Positions 12,184 through 25,646 are shown, counted from the first letter of the stretch. The stretch is DNA of 64,000 bases from Lichenostomus cassidix (GCA_008360975.2 CM039183.1:57338850-57402849); one strand, 5' to 3'. Translations and numbers: made by a program. Notes: generated from the sequence alone by a model not told the origin.

Positions 12184-13218
12184 ATGCTTTCTCCAAATAT
12201 CTCAAAAGATTTAACTGATTGCTCTGAGTTTGGAAACAGATCCTGTCCTGACAACTTTAGGTCAGCAGGAGTACGAGGGGTAATGTATCTATTCATAACA
12301 GCAATCTTCATTCTCACCATCTTTGGGAATCTGGCCATAATTGTTTCCATCTCATATTTCAAGCAGCTTCATTCTCCCACGAATTTCCTCATCTTATCCA
12401 TGGCTATCACAGATTTCCTGCAGGGATTTGCCATTATGCCCTACAGCATGGTGAGGTCTGTAGAGAACTGTTGGGTTTTTGGGATTATATTCTGCAAAGT
12501 TCATTACAGTTTTGATGTGATGCTCAGTTTAGCTTCCATTTTCCATCTTTGTTCCATTGCCATGGATCGGTTTTATGCAATCTGCCACCCTCTGCATTAC
12601 TCCAGCACCATGACTGTTGCAGCCATAAAACGAATTGTAGTCGTGTGCTGGTCAGTGCCTGCTGCTTTTGCTTTTGGTGTGGTTTTCTCTGAAGCTTATG
12701 CTACTGGAATTGAGGGCTATGAAATGCTGATTAAATGCTCGGGCTTGTGTCCGATTGTGCTCAATAAACTGTGGGGGGCTTTTATATTTACAGTTGGTTT
12801 GTTTGCTCCTGCTTGCATTATGATAGGGATTTATGTTAAAATTTTTACAGTTTCCCAAAGGCACACATCGGAGCTCAGCCAGGTACACAGGCACTCAAAA
12901 AATAATAAGAAACATGAGCTTTCTAAGAATAAAGACAGGAAAGCTGCTAAGACTTTGAGTATTGTTATGCTTGGTTTCTTAATATGCTGGTTTCCTTGTT
13001 TTTTTGCAATCTTAATTAATCCATTTTTAAATTTTTCTACTCCTTTACCGCTGTTTGATTCTCTAACCTGGCTTGGGTATCTAAACTCTTTCTGCAATCC
13101 ATTAATATATGGATTTTTCTATCCATGGTTTCGGAAAACATTTAAATATATCTTAAAAGGCAAAATATTTAACCCACATTTTCGTACAATGAAACTTTTA
13201 TCTGAAGATCAGTCATAG
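12184..13218 (+). CDS. TAAR2: Trace amine-associated receptor 2
   Basis: A class A GPCR of 344 residues from the chosen ATG (human TAAR2 has 351), expected at the plasma membrane of chemosensory cells and coupled to a Gs/Golf pathway by family analogy. Seen: N-glycosylation sequons at N5 and N18; the CSEFGNRSCP segment typical of the TAAR2 N-terminus; D77 at 2.50; D111 at 3.32 for the amine; DRF (not DRY) at 128-130; W269 at 6.48; N305-P306-x-x-Y309; and the complete TAAR signature at 301-316. The region from TM4 into ECL2 (FAFGVVFSEAYA) is nearly identical to human TAAR2. The frame is open upstream to an ATG at 12091 (375 aa), but the extra residues are not receptor-like and a splice-acceptor-like site ends at 12097. 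Mammalian TAAR2 has a small first coding exon, so the true N-terminus may be spliced. The ATG at 12184 has A at -3. Q80 at 2.53 is an unusual polar residue. AATAAA hexamers follow at 13258 and 13364. Confidence 0.96.
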   Translation: MLSPNISKDLTDCSEFGNRSCPDNFRSAGVRGVMYLFITAIFILTIFGNLAIIVSISYFKQLHSPTNFLILSMAITDFLQGFAIMPYSMVRSVENCWVFGIIFCKVHYSFDVMLSLASIFHLCSIAMDRFYAICHPLHYSSTMTVAAIKRIVVVCWSVPAAFAFGVVFSEAYATGIEGYEMLIKCSGLCPIVLNKLWGAFIFTVGLFAPACIMIGIYVKIFTVSQRHTSELSQVHRHSKNNKKHELSKNKDRKAAKTLSIVMLGFLICWFPCFFAILINPFLNFSTPLPLFDSLTWLGYLNSFCNPLIYGFFYPWFRKTFKYILKGKIFNPHFRTMKLLSEDQS

Positions 13219-13363
13219 TCATAGACTCTACTAGTGATAGTAGCTCTAGAAATGAAGAATAAAGAGTGGATTACTGGATATTCATGGTGTAGTAAAAGCC
13301 TGAAATGGGAAGTATGAATTTTATGAGTCAATCCTATAGAACTATGTCATCTAGTATATCTTT

Positions 13364-13369
13364 AATAAA
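13364..13369 (+). terminator. TAAR2 polyadenylation signal candidate
   Basis: A canonical AATAAA 146 bp past the TAAR2 stop codon. A second AATAAA lies at 13258-13263, only about 40 bp after the stop. Either could end the transcript. Confidence 0.5.
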
Positions 13370-16300
13370 CCAGACTGACAATCTCGTATGATATTTATCA
13401 CTTGTTTTAACTCTTAATGCCTTGATAGTGTTTCAGAAGTACAAGTCTTTCTAAAATCTCTTGATGCATTGGATTTTGGGTTTTTTTTTAATTTCAGAAA
13501 TTATTTACCTACAGGTCACAAATTCAACATTTCACCTAATCTTGTATATATGGAACCCTAATCTTTCTTAGGGTTCACTCTTAATAACCCTAAACTGAAC
13601 ATATCCCAGGCTCACATAGTGAGTATTTGTCACGTTTTTGTGAAGGGGGCATTAGCAGAGGTATTTGCTATTCCCAAGCAAATAGAATAGGAGTGTAATT
13701 TTGGCTTGAAGTCTATCTTTTCCTCTGAAAACAATAGAATCAGGTTTTCTTTACCCTTTAGCCTCCATGTGCTTTGTACTTGGGAAGGCGTACTTGGGAA
13801 CAAGAGCATGGCTTGCACTCAGTTCTGTGCTTGTTTGGTCTTTGTTTAGGTGTCAGGCTCCAGATGTTATAAAATATGCTTGCTGACTGCTCACCACACC
13901 TTCACATTGAACTGGAATCTCTGATTTAGCACCTTGCCATGCTGAGCTCCCTCCGAAGTCAGAGAGGCACTGTCAGCATTCACATCAGTTACATGTTTAA
14001 AATAAGCTTAACTGAGTTGTCTTTACTGAATGCAGGCACTGCAGCAATTTTGTTGTGAATTTTACCTCTTGACTTACCTTTTGCACTATGCATACACTGT
14101 ATACTCTACCCTTAATAAAGAGTGACTACCAAAAAGCCATCCACGCTTATCCGCTTCATGTCTTATCACATCTGCACGCCATGCCTGTGATAGCTGCTTG
14201 TCTGGTTTGCTGAAAACTTTTTAATGGATCTGTGATAACAAGAACACGTGGATTTTGGATCTGGAGAATTCCAGTTTCATGCCAACCCTGAAACACTTAA
14301 GACAGTAAGGATCTGAAAGGTCACAGACTTGTCTGAAGAGTTATGTAAGGCTCTTGTCTTTCCCAGTGGAAACTTAAACCCCAATATCTTTAAGTTGACA
14401 CAAGTACATTTGTCGCTAGCTAAACAGCCCGACCAGGGAACAGAGCAGGGCTGGATGCAATCAAGTCTTTAGGCACCTGGAAGGTGGATAATATGTTGTT
14501 CCACACCATTGCATCATGCATGCTCAGGAAGACCCTTGGATTAAACACAAGGGCAGCTGGAGCAGTGCTCAAGGAGAGCAAGAAAACTGAGAAGCAGGTT
14601 GTTTGCAGCCAGTGACTGAGCTCTGGAGAGCTGGAACTCCAACACAGCCTAGCCCTGACTTTCAGAGCCTGTGCTGTTGCCTCAGGATTGTCTAAACTCA
14701 TCTTAATCTGTTTTTGCTCCTGCAGTGTGTTCCCGGGGCCAGCTCTCTGCGGAACATACAACACCTTTCACACAACACCTTAGTGGCCAGGATACCACCT
14801 GAGACTTCACCAGGAGTTTTCTGGTTCTGCTTTTGGAGCTGAGCCATAGGAATTATGGAGTGTTTGGGGGTGATACATAGAGCCTGCAGCATGTCAGCAA
14901 TGGCAGGGAGAGGAGAGCTCTCTGCAGCAGAGACAGTCTTGCAGCCAGCTCTGGCACCAGGTCTTGTCTGAATGCAGCTCAATGTGGCTTCTTCAGAGAA
15001 ACTTGCATGCCAGTAGGTCTACTTTTGTGTTAATACTAGTCCATGGTGGGGAGTTATTGAAAGCTAACAAATTGTCCATGTGGTCCCTGATACTCCTCCA
15101 GCAGTGAGACCAGGAGTAAAATGATGGATCACAAAAATTATATATAACACTAGCCTCAGAGACAACTACAGATGCTTTTTAAATGTCTTCACAATGTTTG
15201 CTGCCAGCAATACTTTCTAGACAACTCAACTATTTTGTAGAGTTTAAATCCCTTCTGTTACTTGCACAAGAATGTATTACATTAATGTTAGGTGTCTAAG
15301 TCTCTAAATACACATTTAGGTATTTCTGAAAGCTCTTCTAAGCATTAAATGTCTAGGTGGTGACACACAATGCAATTGGAGACATTTAAGTAATGATTAA
15401 ATTACTTCATTAACATGCAGCATAAATAATTTAGACTCAACCCAATACATTACATCTCCTACAATGACAACTTTTGTCTCAGACAGCACATCCTCAGGGA
15501 GCTATATTGACTTGTCTGAGGTTTCAATGTGTCATGTCCTTCTGGTTCAATGTGTGCCCTTGGATGTTAAATGAGGATCTACTTAGCTAGTTTTGCTAAA
15601 CAACAGGCAACCTGTTAGTAGGTCTTTAGTAGTTCTTCTGGCCAAGGGCTCTTGCAGATCTGTCAGATGGTGCAATTTGAACACAGGAGAACTTGAGTGT
15701 CTGTGTCAGGCTTTTTTTTGTTTTGTTTTGGGATTTTTTTGGGGAGTTGTCTTTTTTCCCCCTGAAACACATGCTCATACATTAATCTATGTTTTCCACA
15801 CTACACAGTGGACAATGAATTTAGCATGAATTCTGGTCTATATCAAATCCAGACAGTGTTCTTATTCCTCAGGGAATTAACCAGAAGGGTTAGAATGTCT
15901 TGTATCTTTATTGCTATGAATGATTCCAGCAAGAGCTAATGTTGCCCCTAGAAGAAGGGCAATTCTGGCTTCAGGAGGAAGTTCTAGCTTCCACATCCAG
16001 GCGAGGACCTCAGTCTGAGAGCACTTTCATAATCCTATTCCTTTCTGGTACATCCCAGTTTGAACATGCAGGACAGATAGATGAGATTAAGAGCATCCCA
16101 GCCGGGAAATCTGCACTCAGCACCCTCTTGCAATGCCTCAGACAGTAACACTCAGTGTTCTTTTCAAAGCCAGTGATTTTTATTCAAAAAGTGCCATATT
16201 TTTACTCTCAAATGATTTGCAGCTCAGGAACTCACAAGTATATCTATCTGCAGTGCCTGGTTGTGGTCAGAATAGTTAAATTCTATTTTTTTCTTTTAAT

Positions 16301-18374
16301 CTTTTTTTTTGTCACAGCCTAAGCATTGAGGAGGGATTTCCTACCCTCTTGTGGAGTCCACAGGCAAAAGCAGCTTTAATGAAAAGGTTAGCAACACCTT
16401 ATATTAAGAGAGGGGTTAAAGAAAAAGAAAGTTAAATCCTTGACTTGCAAAAACACCAGCTGAAACCTGTGAGAAACAGACTGGTTTACTTTTGCAAGGT
16501 CTGTGTTGATTTTTATTTTCCACCATAACACTGCAAAGAACTTAAAAAATATTTAGCATAAAGTTCCAAAATTAATTCTTCAGGATTTAAATTAAGAATT
16601 TTGGTTTGCAGGCAATTATTTTTCTGCTGAAAACTAAATATGTCAAAGAAGTCAGATAAGTTCAGGTAAATTAGTGCTTAATAGCATACATTTTTCAGTT
16701 ACAATGTTTTTTATAATAAAAACCCTACAATGTTTCAACCAGCTTTAGTGAAAATTAGGTAAATGAAAGTAACTCTTCCAATAAATTCCTAACAAAAGGG
16801 CATAAACAGCTGTAACGCTAATATATTACAGTAACTCATTTATTCTTCTGTTTACATAACCTAATCAAATTATCTTCCCTCTGGATCAGTTGCATGTCAG
16901 CCTTCATGGCTGCAGCAGCAACAGAGCATTGATGAAGCATTACAGAGAGCACTGAGATAGAAAAGGATGTGCAGTTTCTCAAAGACAGTCATGAATCTTT
17001 TTAGCTATATCTAAATAAAGAACATTCCAGTTTTTCCTGTAAGAAAGGAGGAATGTTTCCAATTTTTTTTTAAATTATTAATTTCCTCAAAAACACAGGA
17101 TGGAGAAAAAAGAGGATTCTACGTTGCTTTGGGTTTTGCTTAATAAGAGAAAGGATAGTTAAACACACACCAAAAAGCAATATGTTAGTGCTTTGGGGTG
17201 CAGACCAGACCGAGATGGAGAAGAAGAGAAAGGGAGCCTTCTGAAGCATGAGGGGAGATAAAAACAGGCAAATAGGCTTTTACTTAGATTTAGCACAACC
17301 TTCTCTTGCTCTGTGCCAGTAAGCAGAGGCTGTCACTGCAGAAGCTTGCAGGTGACCCGAGTTGGGAGGGAGGCAGCTGGCCTCAGCCACTAACCCCCAT
17401 CAGAACTGTCCCCATTCTGCACTTGGAATCCTACCACTGACACTTTCATTTCAGAGCCTGTGAGAGACTGAAGTGTACTGACACTGCAGGTACCCAACAC
17501 CAGCAGAGCCAAGAGCCTGAATTTGTCCCCTCCTCCTTCAGATCAGATGTTGTTTGACAGAACTGACTGTCACAGCATGTGTGACCACGATATTTTTCTC
17601 TAGACCTGATGTAACACTGTAATCATGATAGTTTAAAGGCACATTTGAAGACATAAGTATATGTTTTAAATAAATCAGGAGAGGCAAGATTTGATTCACA
17701 GAAGGGATTATGTACTAAAGGACATCTTTTTCCCAAGAAAACTTTCCTCAAAAGATCTTTCTCTTCAACGTGCAAGTAATTGTTTTATCTAGTTTTCTTC
17801 CCCCAGGACTGACTGTGTTGCAATACTTTATTAAATACCTCAAGCTGCCAAATCACAACTTCATCCAGCCTCTGGAGCTCACAGCTGGTGTAGTATTGGT
17901 TTGGTTTTGTTAAGATTTCAGGGCCCAGAAATGCAAGGCATGAGCTTTGCCACTGTGCTATGTGCACATACTCGTGTCGAACTGTCCTGTCCAAAATGGT
18001 GGGAAATATGTCTGTGAGTACTTCCATCTATCATCTCCAGAAATCTACTTTCCCACCAAGTTTCCGGTCTGCTCCACCGTCAAAACTGAGTTTTTCCCAG
18101 TGTCATGCTCTGGCCCACAGCACAGCCAGCTCCATTAAATCATGCCCTTACTTTAGGGCTCTCTCCTGCAAACCCTGCACATCTGGTGATGCAGCTGTGT
18201 GTAGCACCTCACCTTCCTGTTGGATTTCTCTCTCTTGACTGTAATTATACTGTCTTTCACCCGTTGCATTAGATCACCAAAACTGCCATCCCTTTTAAAG
18301 AGCTTTCTTAGATAGCTTGTCAATTTGATTCTTGTTCACCTTTAGCTTTGCTTCCTCAGGGTTAAATACTAACT

Positions 18375-18443
18375 GGTTTGTTTAGTTTTGGTTTGGCTTT
18401 TTTGCTGTTGTTGTTGATTTGTTGGTTGGTTTTGTTGTTTTTC
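18375..18443 (+). repeat. T/G-rich low-complexity tract
   Basis: Irregular TTTG, TTGG and GTT units with very few A or C bases on this strand. It resembles the longer tract at 56182-56326. No transposon body was recognised beside it. Confidence 0.8.
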
Positions 18444-19382
18444 CTGACTGCCTTTCTCCAACAGTTGATATTTTTACTGACTTCTCAGCACCTAAGGACC
18501 TGTGCAATGCCACCTTCTGGATGGATTATTTCAGCTCTGCCTGCAGGCCTATAATTTATGCTTTGTCATTTGACTAAAAAACCCTTTAAAAATAGTCATT
18601 ACAGTTGCAATACTCAGACTGCTATTTCAGTGTACTCTACTGCCTTCCTGTTGTATTCTTTATAAATTAATTAGCGACTCCTGGAATTACTTTCAGAAAA
18701 CTTTGCTAATATTTATATAGTTTCTTTTATCTTTTCAGTATTTGCATATATTGTCACAGACAGAAACAGGTAACCTGTGAGTGGACTTACATACAGCAAG
18801 ATAATTTAATTACCTAAGAAATATTGTGCTGGATTTCAGGAAATGACCCAGCACACTGAAACATTTACAGGATACATTATTCAGATTCTCTGCTGTGTGC
18901 ACAGAGTCAGAAGGTACATGGCCAAGACACTGAAGAACCATTGTATCCATGAGTCAGTGGAAACACTCATGCTTAAGTCACATGAGGCAATTATATAGAT
19001 ATCATTGTCTGAAAATTAGCACCCTAGTCACACCAATCTTTCCAAATGAATGAGAATCTTTCCAAAGGGGATGAGAATGGAGCGAAAACTTTTTCCAACT
19101 GATAACAGTCCACAACCTTTATCTACTCACAGGACTGCAGACATGGTAAATCAACCTCAGTCTGCTTTTACAAATGTAAATTTTCATTCTGTGGATGAAA
19201 AATATTTTAAATTTGGGTTGATTTATGGTATGATGGTCTGTTTTCTGAGAAGTTGCCTACCTTTCCATGTGCTGCACTGCACTGCTTACGAAAATAAGTT
19301 ATCCTCTAGGAAGGAGGGTACATTCCCTCAGAGGAATTAAAGGTTTGATTTTCAGAGAGTAAATAAATCAAATATATACAAC

Positions 19383-19700
19383 CCCGATGTCGCTGTTGAG
19401 CAGCTAGCAGAGTAATGAATGCATCGGTTCTCAGTGGCAAGAAGGAATGACCTTTATTGTTTTGATTTCATCACATTTATAGAGTTCTCAAAAGTCACCC
19501 AGATTGGTCAGTCAGAAGCCTTCCCCCAGGCCTGATTGGCCAGGCCTGCACTGTCCAAGTTCTGGGACACTGTTCCAAAACATCCAAACTTTATCTTTAT
19601 TTACAAAAACACAAGAAAACTTCCCATGGGAAAAACTGTGCTAGCCACACCCCCTCATATTTATCAAAGGCTGCTGGGGCAAAGCTTCAGCTCTGTCTTC
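19383..19700 (-). mobile_element. Endogenous retrovirus LTR, probably solo (approximate ends)
   Basis: Read on the minus strand, the segment has LTR-type promoter order: two CCAAT elements (complement of ATTGG near 19503 and 19535), a TATAAA box (19476-19481), and an AATAAA signal (19453-19458) only about 20 bp further on, followed by about 70 bp of R/U5-like sequence. A TATA box so close to the polyadenylation signal is a known feature of alpharetrovirus LTRs. No gag, pol or env frame lies next to it, so it is probably a solo or truncated LTR. I could not fix the TG...CA ends or a target-site duplication. Confidence 0.6.
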
Positions 19701-19843
19701 CCAGTGGGTACTGCACTGAGCCCCTTTCCCACAGACAGGATGCCAAAGTGATGTCTGGGTGCTGCCATGCAGCTCCTCTAGTGAGTACAGAAGGAAGATG
19801 ACCCTATTTGGTGACTCAAGACATTCTGGTGCATCTGGCTTTT

Positions 19844-19889
19844 CTAATATTATGGGCTGATAATTTTTTTTATCAGCCCATAATAATAG
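19844..19889. repeat. Perfect inverted repeat / hairpin
   Basis: The arm TATTATGGGCTGATAA (19848-19863) is matched exactly by its reverse complement at 19870-19885 around a six-T loop. After one A/A mismatch, three further pairs extend the stem to 19844 and 19889. It could be a small palindromic transposon remnant or a replication-slippage product. It lies about 150 bp beyond the LTR candidate. Confidence 0.95.
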
Positions 19890-22353
19890 TGATGATTTTT
19901 ATTTCTCACTGTGACAATTAGCAGAAATCAATACCTCATTCAAGCAACGCAATCAGCAGTGCAACATTGTCCAGTCAGGGAGGAAAAAAATGTGATTCCA
20001 CAGAGTTTGAAAATTATGTTTTCAGAAAAAAACATCCATGGAGCAGCCCTGGACCAGAACAGCACCTCTAATCTCACACACTCACCACTGAACAAGCAAG
20101 GAAGGACCTGCAGGCAATTATATTGGCCATTTCTTCTTGCTTTGGTGGAAATTGCAGGTAGTGAGTGGTATCTGCACAGCCTGGGACCAGCTTACCTTTC
20201 CCTCCCCCCTCCTTTTCTACTGACTTGAAATCTCCTAAGTTTCTAATTTTTGTTCTGAAATATGACTTAACAAGTCCTATTAACGCCTTGCTCCTTTTGG
20301 TTAGATTATTCCCAGGTTAGTTGTGTTTTGCTCACTGCAAACAACAGCAAAGGGAATTGGGAACCCTGGAGAGGGCTGCATTTGTTGTACCCACAGAACT
20401 CTTGTGCAGTTTTGGGATTGCTTTTAACACATGTTATTAATTAATCCTCCTGAAGGGAACAATTGAACCAAAGGCTGTCACATTCAACTAATTCTATGTG
20501 TGTTTTGATGTTTTCTGTCATATATTTTGCAATTCCTCTACTTCATCACTAACTTCACTAAAAACTGCTTTTTGAGGTCACAATCAGAAAAAAGTTTGGA
20601 CAAAACAAAATTATGAAACAGAATGTTTTGAGCATGATGAACTATTGGGATTTTTCACTTTATTATGAGATTAATATCAGCAAATTTGTCATAAATGAAA
20701 AAAGAGACAATAAAAGGATAACAAGATCAATAAATGGAAAGAAAACATTTTCTTTTATATTAAGACAATTCTAAAGTGAAGCAAATATACAAGTTGTTAA
20801 TTTCAAAGATAAATGACAAAAAATTTGAATTTACTCTTTTTATTGACTTTCTGAACTAAATTATCCTCTTTTAAATACTTCTTTTTCAGCTGATTAATTT
20901 GAACAAGAGGGCTACAGATGGGGAAGGCAGTGAGTTCTTTTCCCTCCATATTCAGTTCCAATTTCAAGATGGTTTAAGTTGCTACAGTTACAGAGGTACT
21001 GCATCTAAAGCTGATCGTGTTGGTGTGTCCTACATGAGTACTTGAATGGATAGAACACAGACCGATGTAACTAAAAGCAGGAAAACATAGAAGTAAAAGT
21101 TACATAAAAATAGGATGCAGCAGGTGGAGGAATTTCTTGTGAGTGCTTTGGACAAAAATTTTCCAGTTACAAACCTTAAGGTCAAATCTTGCCATTTCTG
21201 CAAGATATATGAAGAGAAATTACACATGACACCCCATGGAGACCCCCTGTCTCAAAGGTGGGGTGTGCTACACCTAGCAAGATTTTAAATGGAACTGAGA
21301 GGGAATATTTACCCTACAAACATTCCCACCATTCTGCATTAATGATAAAACACTCAACCAACTTCTTCAGAGGTGATCACTGCTCACTGCTAAGGGAGAG
21401 CAAAAGCCTGCACTATGGACTATAGGGCTGTAGTACCTGTGACAGAAGATTTGAGATATGAGTTTTCTAGCTCCATGTAGGTCATTTTAGTAAACCCACA
21501 GCCTTCTCAAACTATTATATTCTATTTAAAGAGCCCAGATTGACTCTTTTGGTAGCTGTTAGGAAAAATTTAACAGCAAAGGGGCACAGATGATGGCCCT
21601 TTTAGAAAATCAATAACCCTTTGAAGTTGTCTTGTTTATTTTAAGGAACTCAGATTCAGAGGTCACTTAGAGGTATTTATATCTTAGCGGTTATGTGCAG
21701 CAGTTTCAATAAAAAAAGGTGTTGGCTATGTATGACTTCACTGCAGATTGAACCACATCTGATGGAACATTTATCCTATTTTTTTGGGTTTTTCTGTGGA
21801 TTGCTAGGCTGCATAGCACATTCAACAAAAGCTGAGTTTAAGCCTGTAGGCAGCAATTTTGTCTGAAGAAGAAAGGGTAAAGAGAAGGAACAGTATGATG
21901 GCCATTTTTAAATTTTGCAGTAGCATTCTTAACTTTATAAGTTAATATGTTCTAAAAAGCTCTTCTGTTCCAAAGTGGAAAGATGTAAACTATCATTATT
22001 TGAGCCTTCTCTTAATCATGAACTGGCCTCTTTTTCCATGGCCAGATGAGAAAAGAGGGGGAAAAAATAAAACCAGTGGAAGAACAAACATCTATTGGAA
22101 GCATGCAGCTAGCAGCAAGAGACTAGCAGATGCTCCACAGCCTGCTGAAAAGTGGTCAGTTTCTCACTACATGCAGCAGGCAATTGAATCAGGCCCTACA
22201 TACGTAAGAGCTAGACAAAGGTACAGCACAGTAGATATTCTGTAGGACATCAGTGCAATACTGTGATTGTTGTAGCTGCTACATATTTTAATATAGGCAA
22301 TAAAATAAACGGTAAAACTTAAAACTCTTTCCCCTCGGTTTCATCTTATCTTC

Positions 22354-22370
22354 TTTTTTTTTTTTTTTTT
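22354..22370 (+). repeat. Poly(T) run
   Basis: An uninterrupted run of about 17 T (poly(A) on the other strand). No retroposed gene body was recognised next to it. Confidence 0.85.
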
Positions 22371-25300
22371 CTGGAATGGCATGAAGAGTTTCCTTTCCTA
22401 GTACAAATTAGCTACAGCTTTGAGGTGATATAATCCGTTCTGATGCCTGTTTATTTCAAATCCTTTTTTTTTTGTCCATCAGGTTAAGACTCTGGTCAGA
22501 GAAAAAATATTGGTATTCAAAACATTTGAAGCTAAAGCAAATATCTGAAGGAAGGAGACAAGAAAGAGGGCTTATATGACATTTTTGGGGATCTTCTGAA
22601 TAAAGAGTGATCATAAAATTTTGGTGGTTTTAAACTGTGACATATATGAAACCTTGTGCCTGTAGTTGGAGAGTAATTCAATCTTACTTCATTCTCCTAG
22701 TGTCTGATGCCCCCCCAGTTTGCTAGATTAATATTCATTGTTTCTTGGAAGAGAAGCCAAAGCTGCTTCTACTGTTCCTCGGTCTGTTCATACTGTAGCA
22801 GAAGGTAAAAACCTGACCCCTACTGCATGCAGTTGTAGATTTTCTATAATGAGGCTACCAAACCCAAGGGACTAGATGCCTATCTGTGGGGCACATAAGA
22901 GAAGTTTTGACATTTAGCTGCGTAGAATCTGCAAACCTCAAACTGAGTCATCCTAGGGGCAACTTGACACCTTTTGTTCTGAACTCACTGCAGCCAAGGT
23001 TATAAAGGGAATGTTCACAGAGCTGCTACTTGGTTTTTGAGATATTTTCTACCAGTCCTCAACAGATTACAGAGGGTCTATGCCATGAATGCATTCAATT
23101 GGTTGCTTTTCTTTTCTAGTCTCATTGCATAATCTGTCTTTAGAGGTTTCTTCTGTGGAAATGGATGAGTTTTAGTCTCTCACTGGGTGATCACCATCTA
23201 CGCTGCCATGTAAAGACTGTGCCATAACAACTTGTGATTCTTGCTAGATCTCCTTTTTGGCTAAACTGCAGGCTGGAATGATGGAGAAAGGAAAAAGCAG
23301 AGCCTAGAGTATTGGTGTGTGCAGAAGCAATGGCAGAGCAGGCGAGTGAGGAAGAAATGCTGCTAAAATTCTGGGAGTAGCAAAGATCACTTTCCTGATC
23401 TTCTGACACTGCACTTTGGAAATATCATAAAACAATGTTTTCCTCATTTCTATAACTCAGCCCTGTGTCCCCTTACCTTTGATGTCTCTTTGGTTTACCC
23501 AGCAAATTTTGTCAGGATCCCTTTGTGTGGGTTTCTTCTTTTATTTTGCATGGTTCCAGAAAGCAATTAAGGTAATTATGAATTGAAGATGAAGAGGAGG
23601 ATGAAGATGATGATGAGCTGTAAAATAATGACTATTGACTAGTGAATTTTTCTTTCTTTTTTTTAGGAAACATTATCAATATTGGGAACAGAATTTTCTG
23701 TTTATTTAAAACATATGCTATTATGTTAATTACTGTTGCTGGAGAGTAAGTTCCATCCTAAATAACATGCAAATGGTCAATGCTTTTCTTTTTTTTTTTT
23801 GGTTTTAGGTCATTCAGCAATATAATTAACCCATAAATTTGTTCAAGCTGGAAACCATCATCCATCAAAATTATGTGCAGCACAGGGTGTAATAGGAAAC
23901 TAATTTCATTTCAGGTTCTGGCATGGATATTTTTATTAAATTAGCAAACGGAGATGACAATGATAATAACAGGAATTCTTGCTGATGGTGGAATGCATCA
24001 GTAATAACTGTCTGGGAAGCTCTGCCTGACTCTTTGCCAAATATTGGCATCATTACTATTTCTATCTAAAGCTAGAGGTGCGCAAGTGAGATGTGATAGC
24101 AGAGAATGAAACTGCCCCATACAGTAAATTATGCACCACTTACACACTGCTCAAGCCTTGGAAAGACGACACCCATCAGGAATATGAAGCCAGAGTTGGG
24201 CTGCTCCTCCTCCTTTCGTCATGCATTGTGCAGACCTGGGGAGCTGCACAGAAATGAGCACCTCGTTTCTGCATCACTGGTGGCCCTGGAGCTTGTGCCA
24301 CCCACACTGCTGGGTGTGTGTGTCTGCTGGTTAGGGGCCAGGGCAGGGGAAGGAGGTGGGAGGCAGAAATACAGTCAGGAAGGTGGGTCCTGATTTGGAT
24401 AGTGGGCTAGGAAGAAGGTGAGCTTTTTCAAAATCCCACTGTGCTGATGTGGCTTAAATTCCAGCTCTTTTAGACATTATGCACCATAGTGAGCATGAAT
24501 CCTCAGACAACATGTGGTTGAAGTTTTACACACATGACAAGAATATAAATGGCAAATACTGTGACCTTCAGTCAGTAAATATCCAGAGCCTCCGCCATGG
24601 CACACAGTGACTGTGCATAGCAGGGGCCCAGCATTTCCCCTTTTCTTCGCCCAGAGCTTTATCCATTTAATTCAGTCATTTGAAATCTGATCATGCTCCA
24701 CAAGAAACAGGAAAGGTAGGTGAATACAAGATTCTAAACTCAATCCCCAGGTAATGCTGGTGTGGGAGCTCTAGGGAGGAGCCAGTGAAATGCATTTAGA
24801 GACACAAATGTGTAGCATAACTCCATCAGCATCTCCGATGATAACAATCAAAGATGGCTTCTTTACAGCCTATGTCCATGCATTATTGCTAGTAGAGGAA
24901 AATGAAGGAATCATCCTCTTTTAGTTAAAAGGATGAAAAGGGCATGTTCTCCCAGTCAATGGCTTTTCTATAGGAGTTAACAAAAATATTCTGAGGGCAT
25001 ACCATGCTCTTAGCAGTTCTAATCAATAAATCTGATCGATAGTCTAGTAACTGTGCCTTCATAATTATTTTATGATTCTATTTAAAAGGCTATTTAACTA
25101 TTTTTATAGTACAGACATTTCAATGAAAAGCTTATTTTATAATCTATGTTTCCCTCCCAGGCTATAAAATCATTTTTCAACTGGTTACTTTAAATAATCA
25201 TATGACAAAGACTTTTAGATATTTAAGAATAAAAGGTGCATGCTTATGATAAGTGAGCTAACAGCAGGTGAGGACCAGGATTTTCTTCATAGAATACACA

Positions 25301-25646
25301 GTTTCACTAGGAAAGCATTTGGACACCTTGTTTCCACAGAATGAAAATGAACATTGATCAGCGATGATCTTGTCTTACCTCTAAGCCTAAAAAAATTGTA
25401 TACAAGTGGTGATCTGCAGGTAAAGTATTCTCACCGATGAATGGTCACTTTTTAATGGGAAATATATTTTTGAAATCATATGGTAAAAGATGTATTGTTT
25501 TCAGGAGAAAAACTGACAGGGATCTCAGCTGAAGTTTTATAAAACAGGAGTGACTGGGTGAAACAATGGAGATTATATGACAAACACAGACAATAATCAA
25601 GGTGGGGCCTTAATTTGGAAGGGATTTGCATTATACTCTCATTAGG

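Noticed and set aside
16338..16356. CTCF-like CTACCCTCTTGTGGAG and a similar site near 50070
   Set aside because: Each has at least two mismatches at informative positions of the CTCF core, too weak to list as features.
19378..19396. AACCCCGATGTCG on the + strand resembling a tRNA-Trp primer-binding site
   Set aside because: The LTR candidate is on the minus strand, so a primer-binding site here would have the wrong orientation. The likeness is partial and probably chance.
23585..23616. Tract that could encode EDEEEDEDDDEL before a stop, like the acidic tail of a retrocopied nuclear protein
   Set aside because: A TGA stop lies two codons upstream in the same frame and nothing upstream resembles an HMGB, SET or similar protein. 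It is better explained as a GAA/GAT simple repeat.
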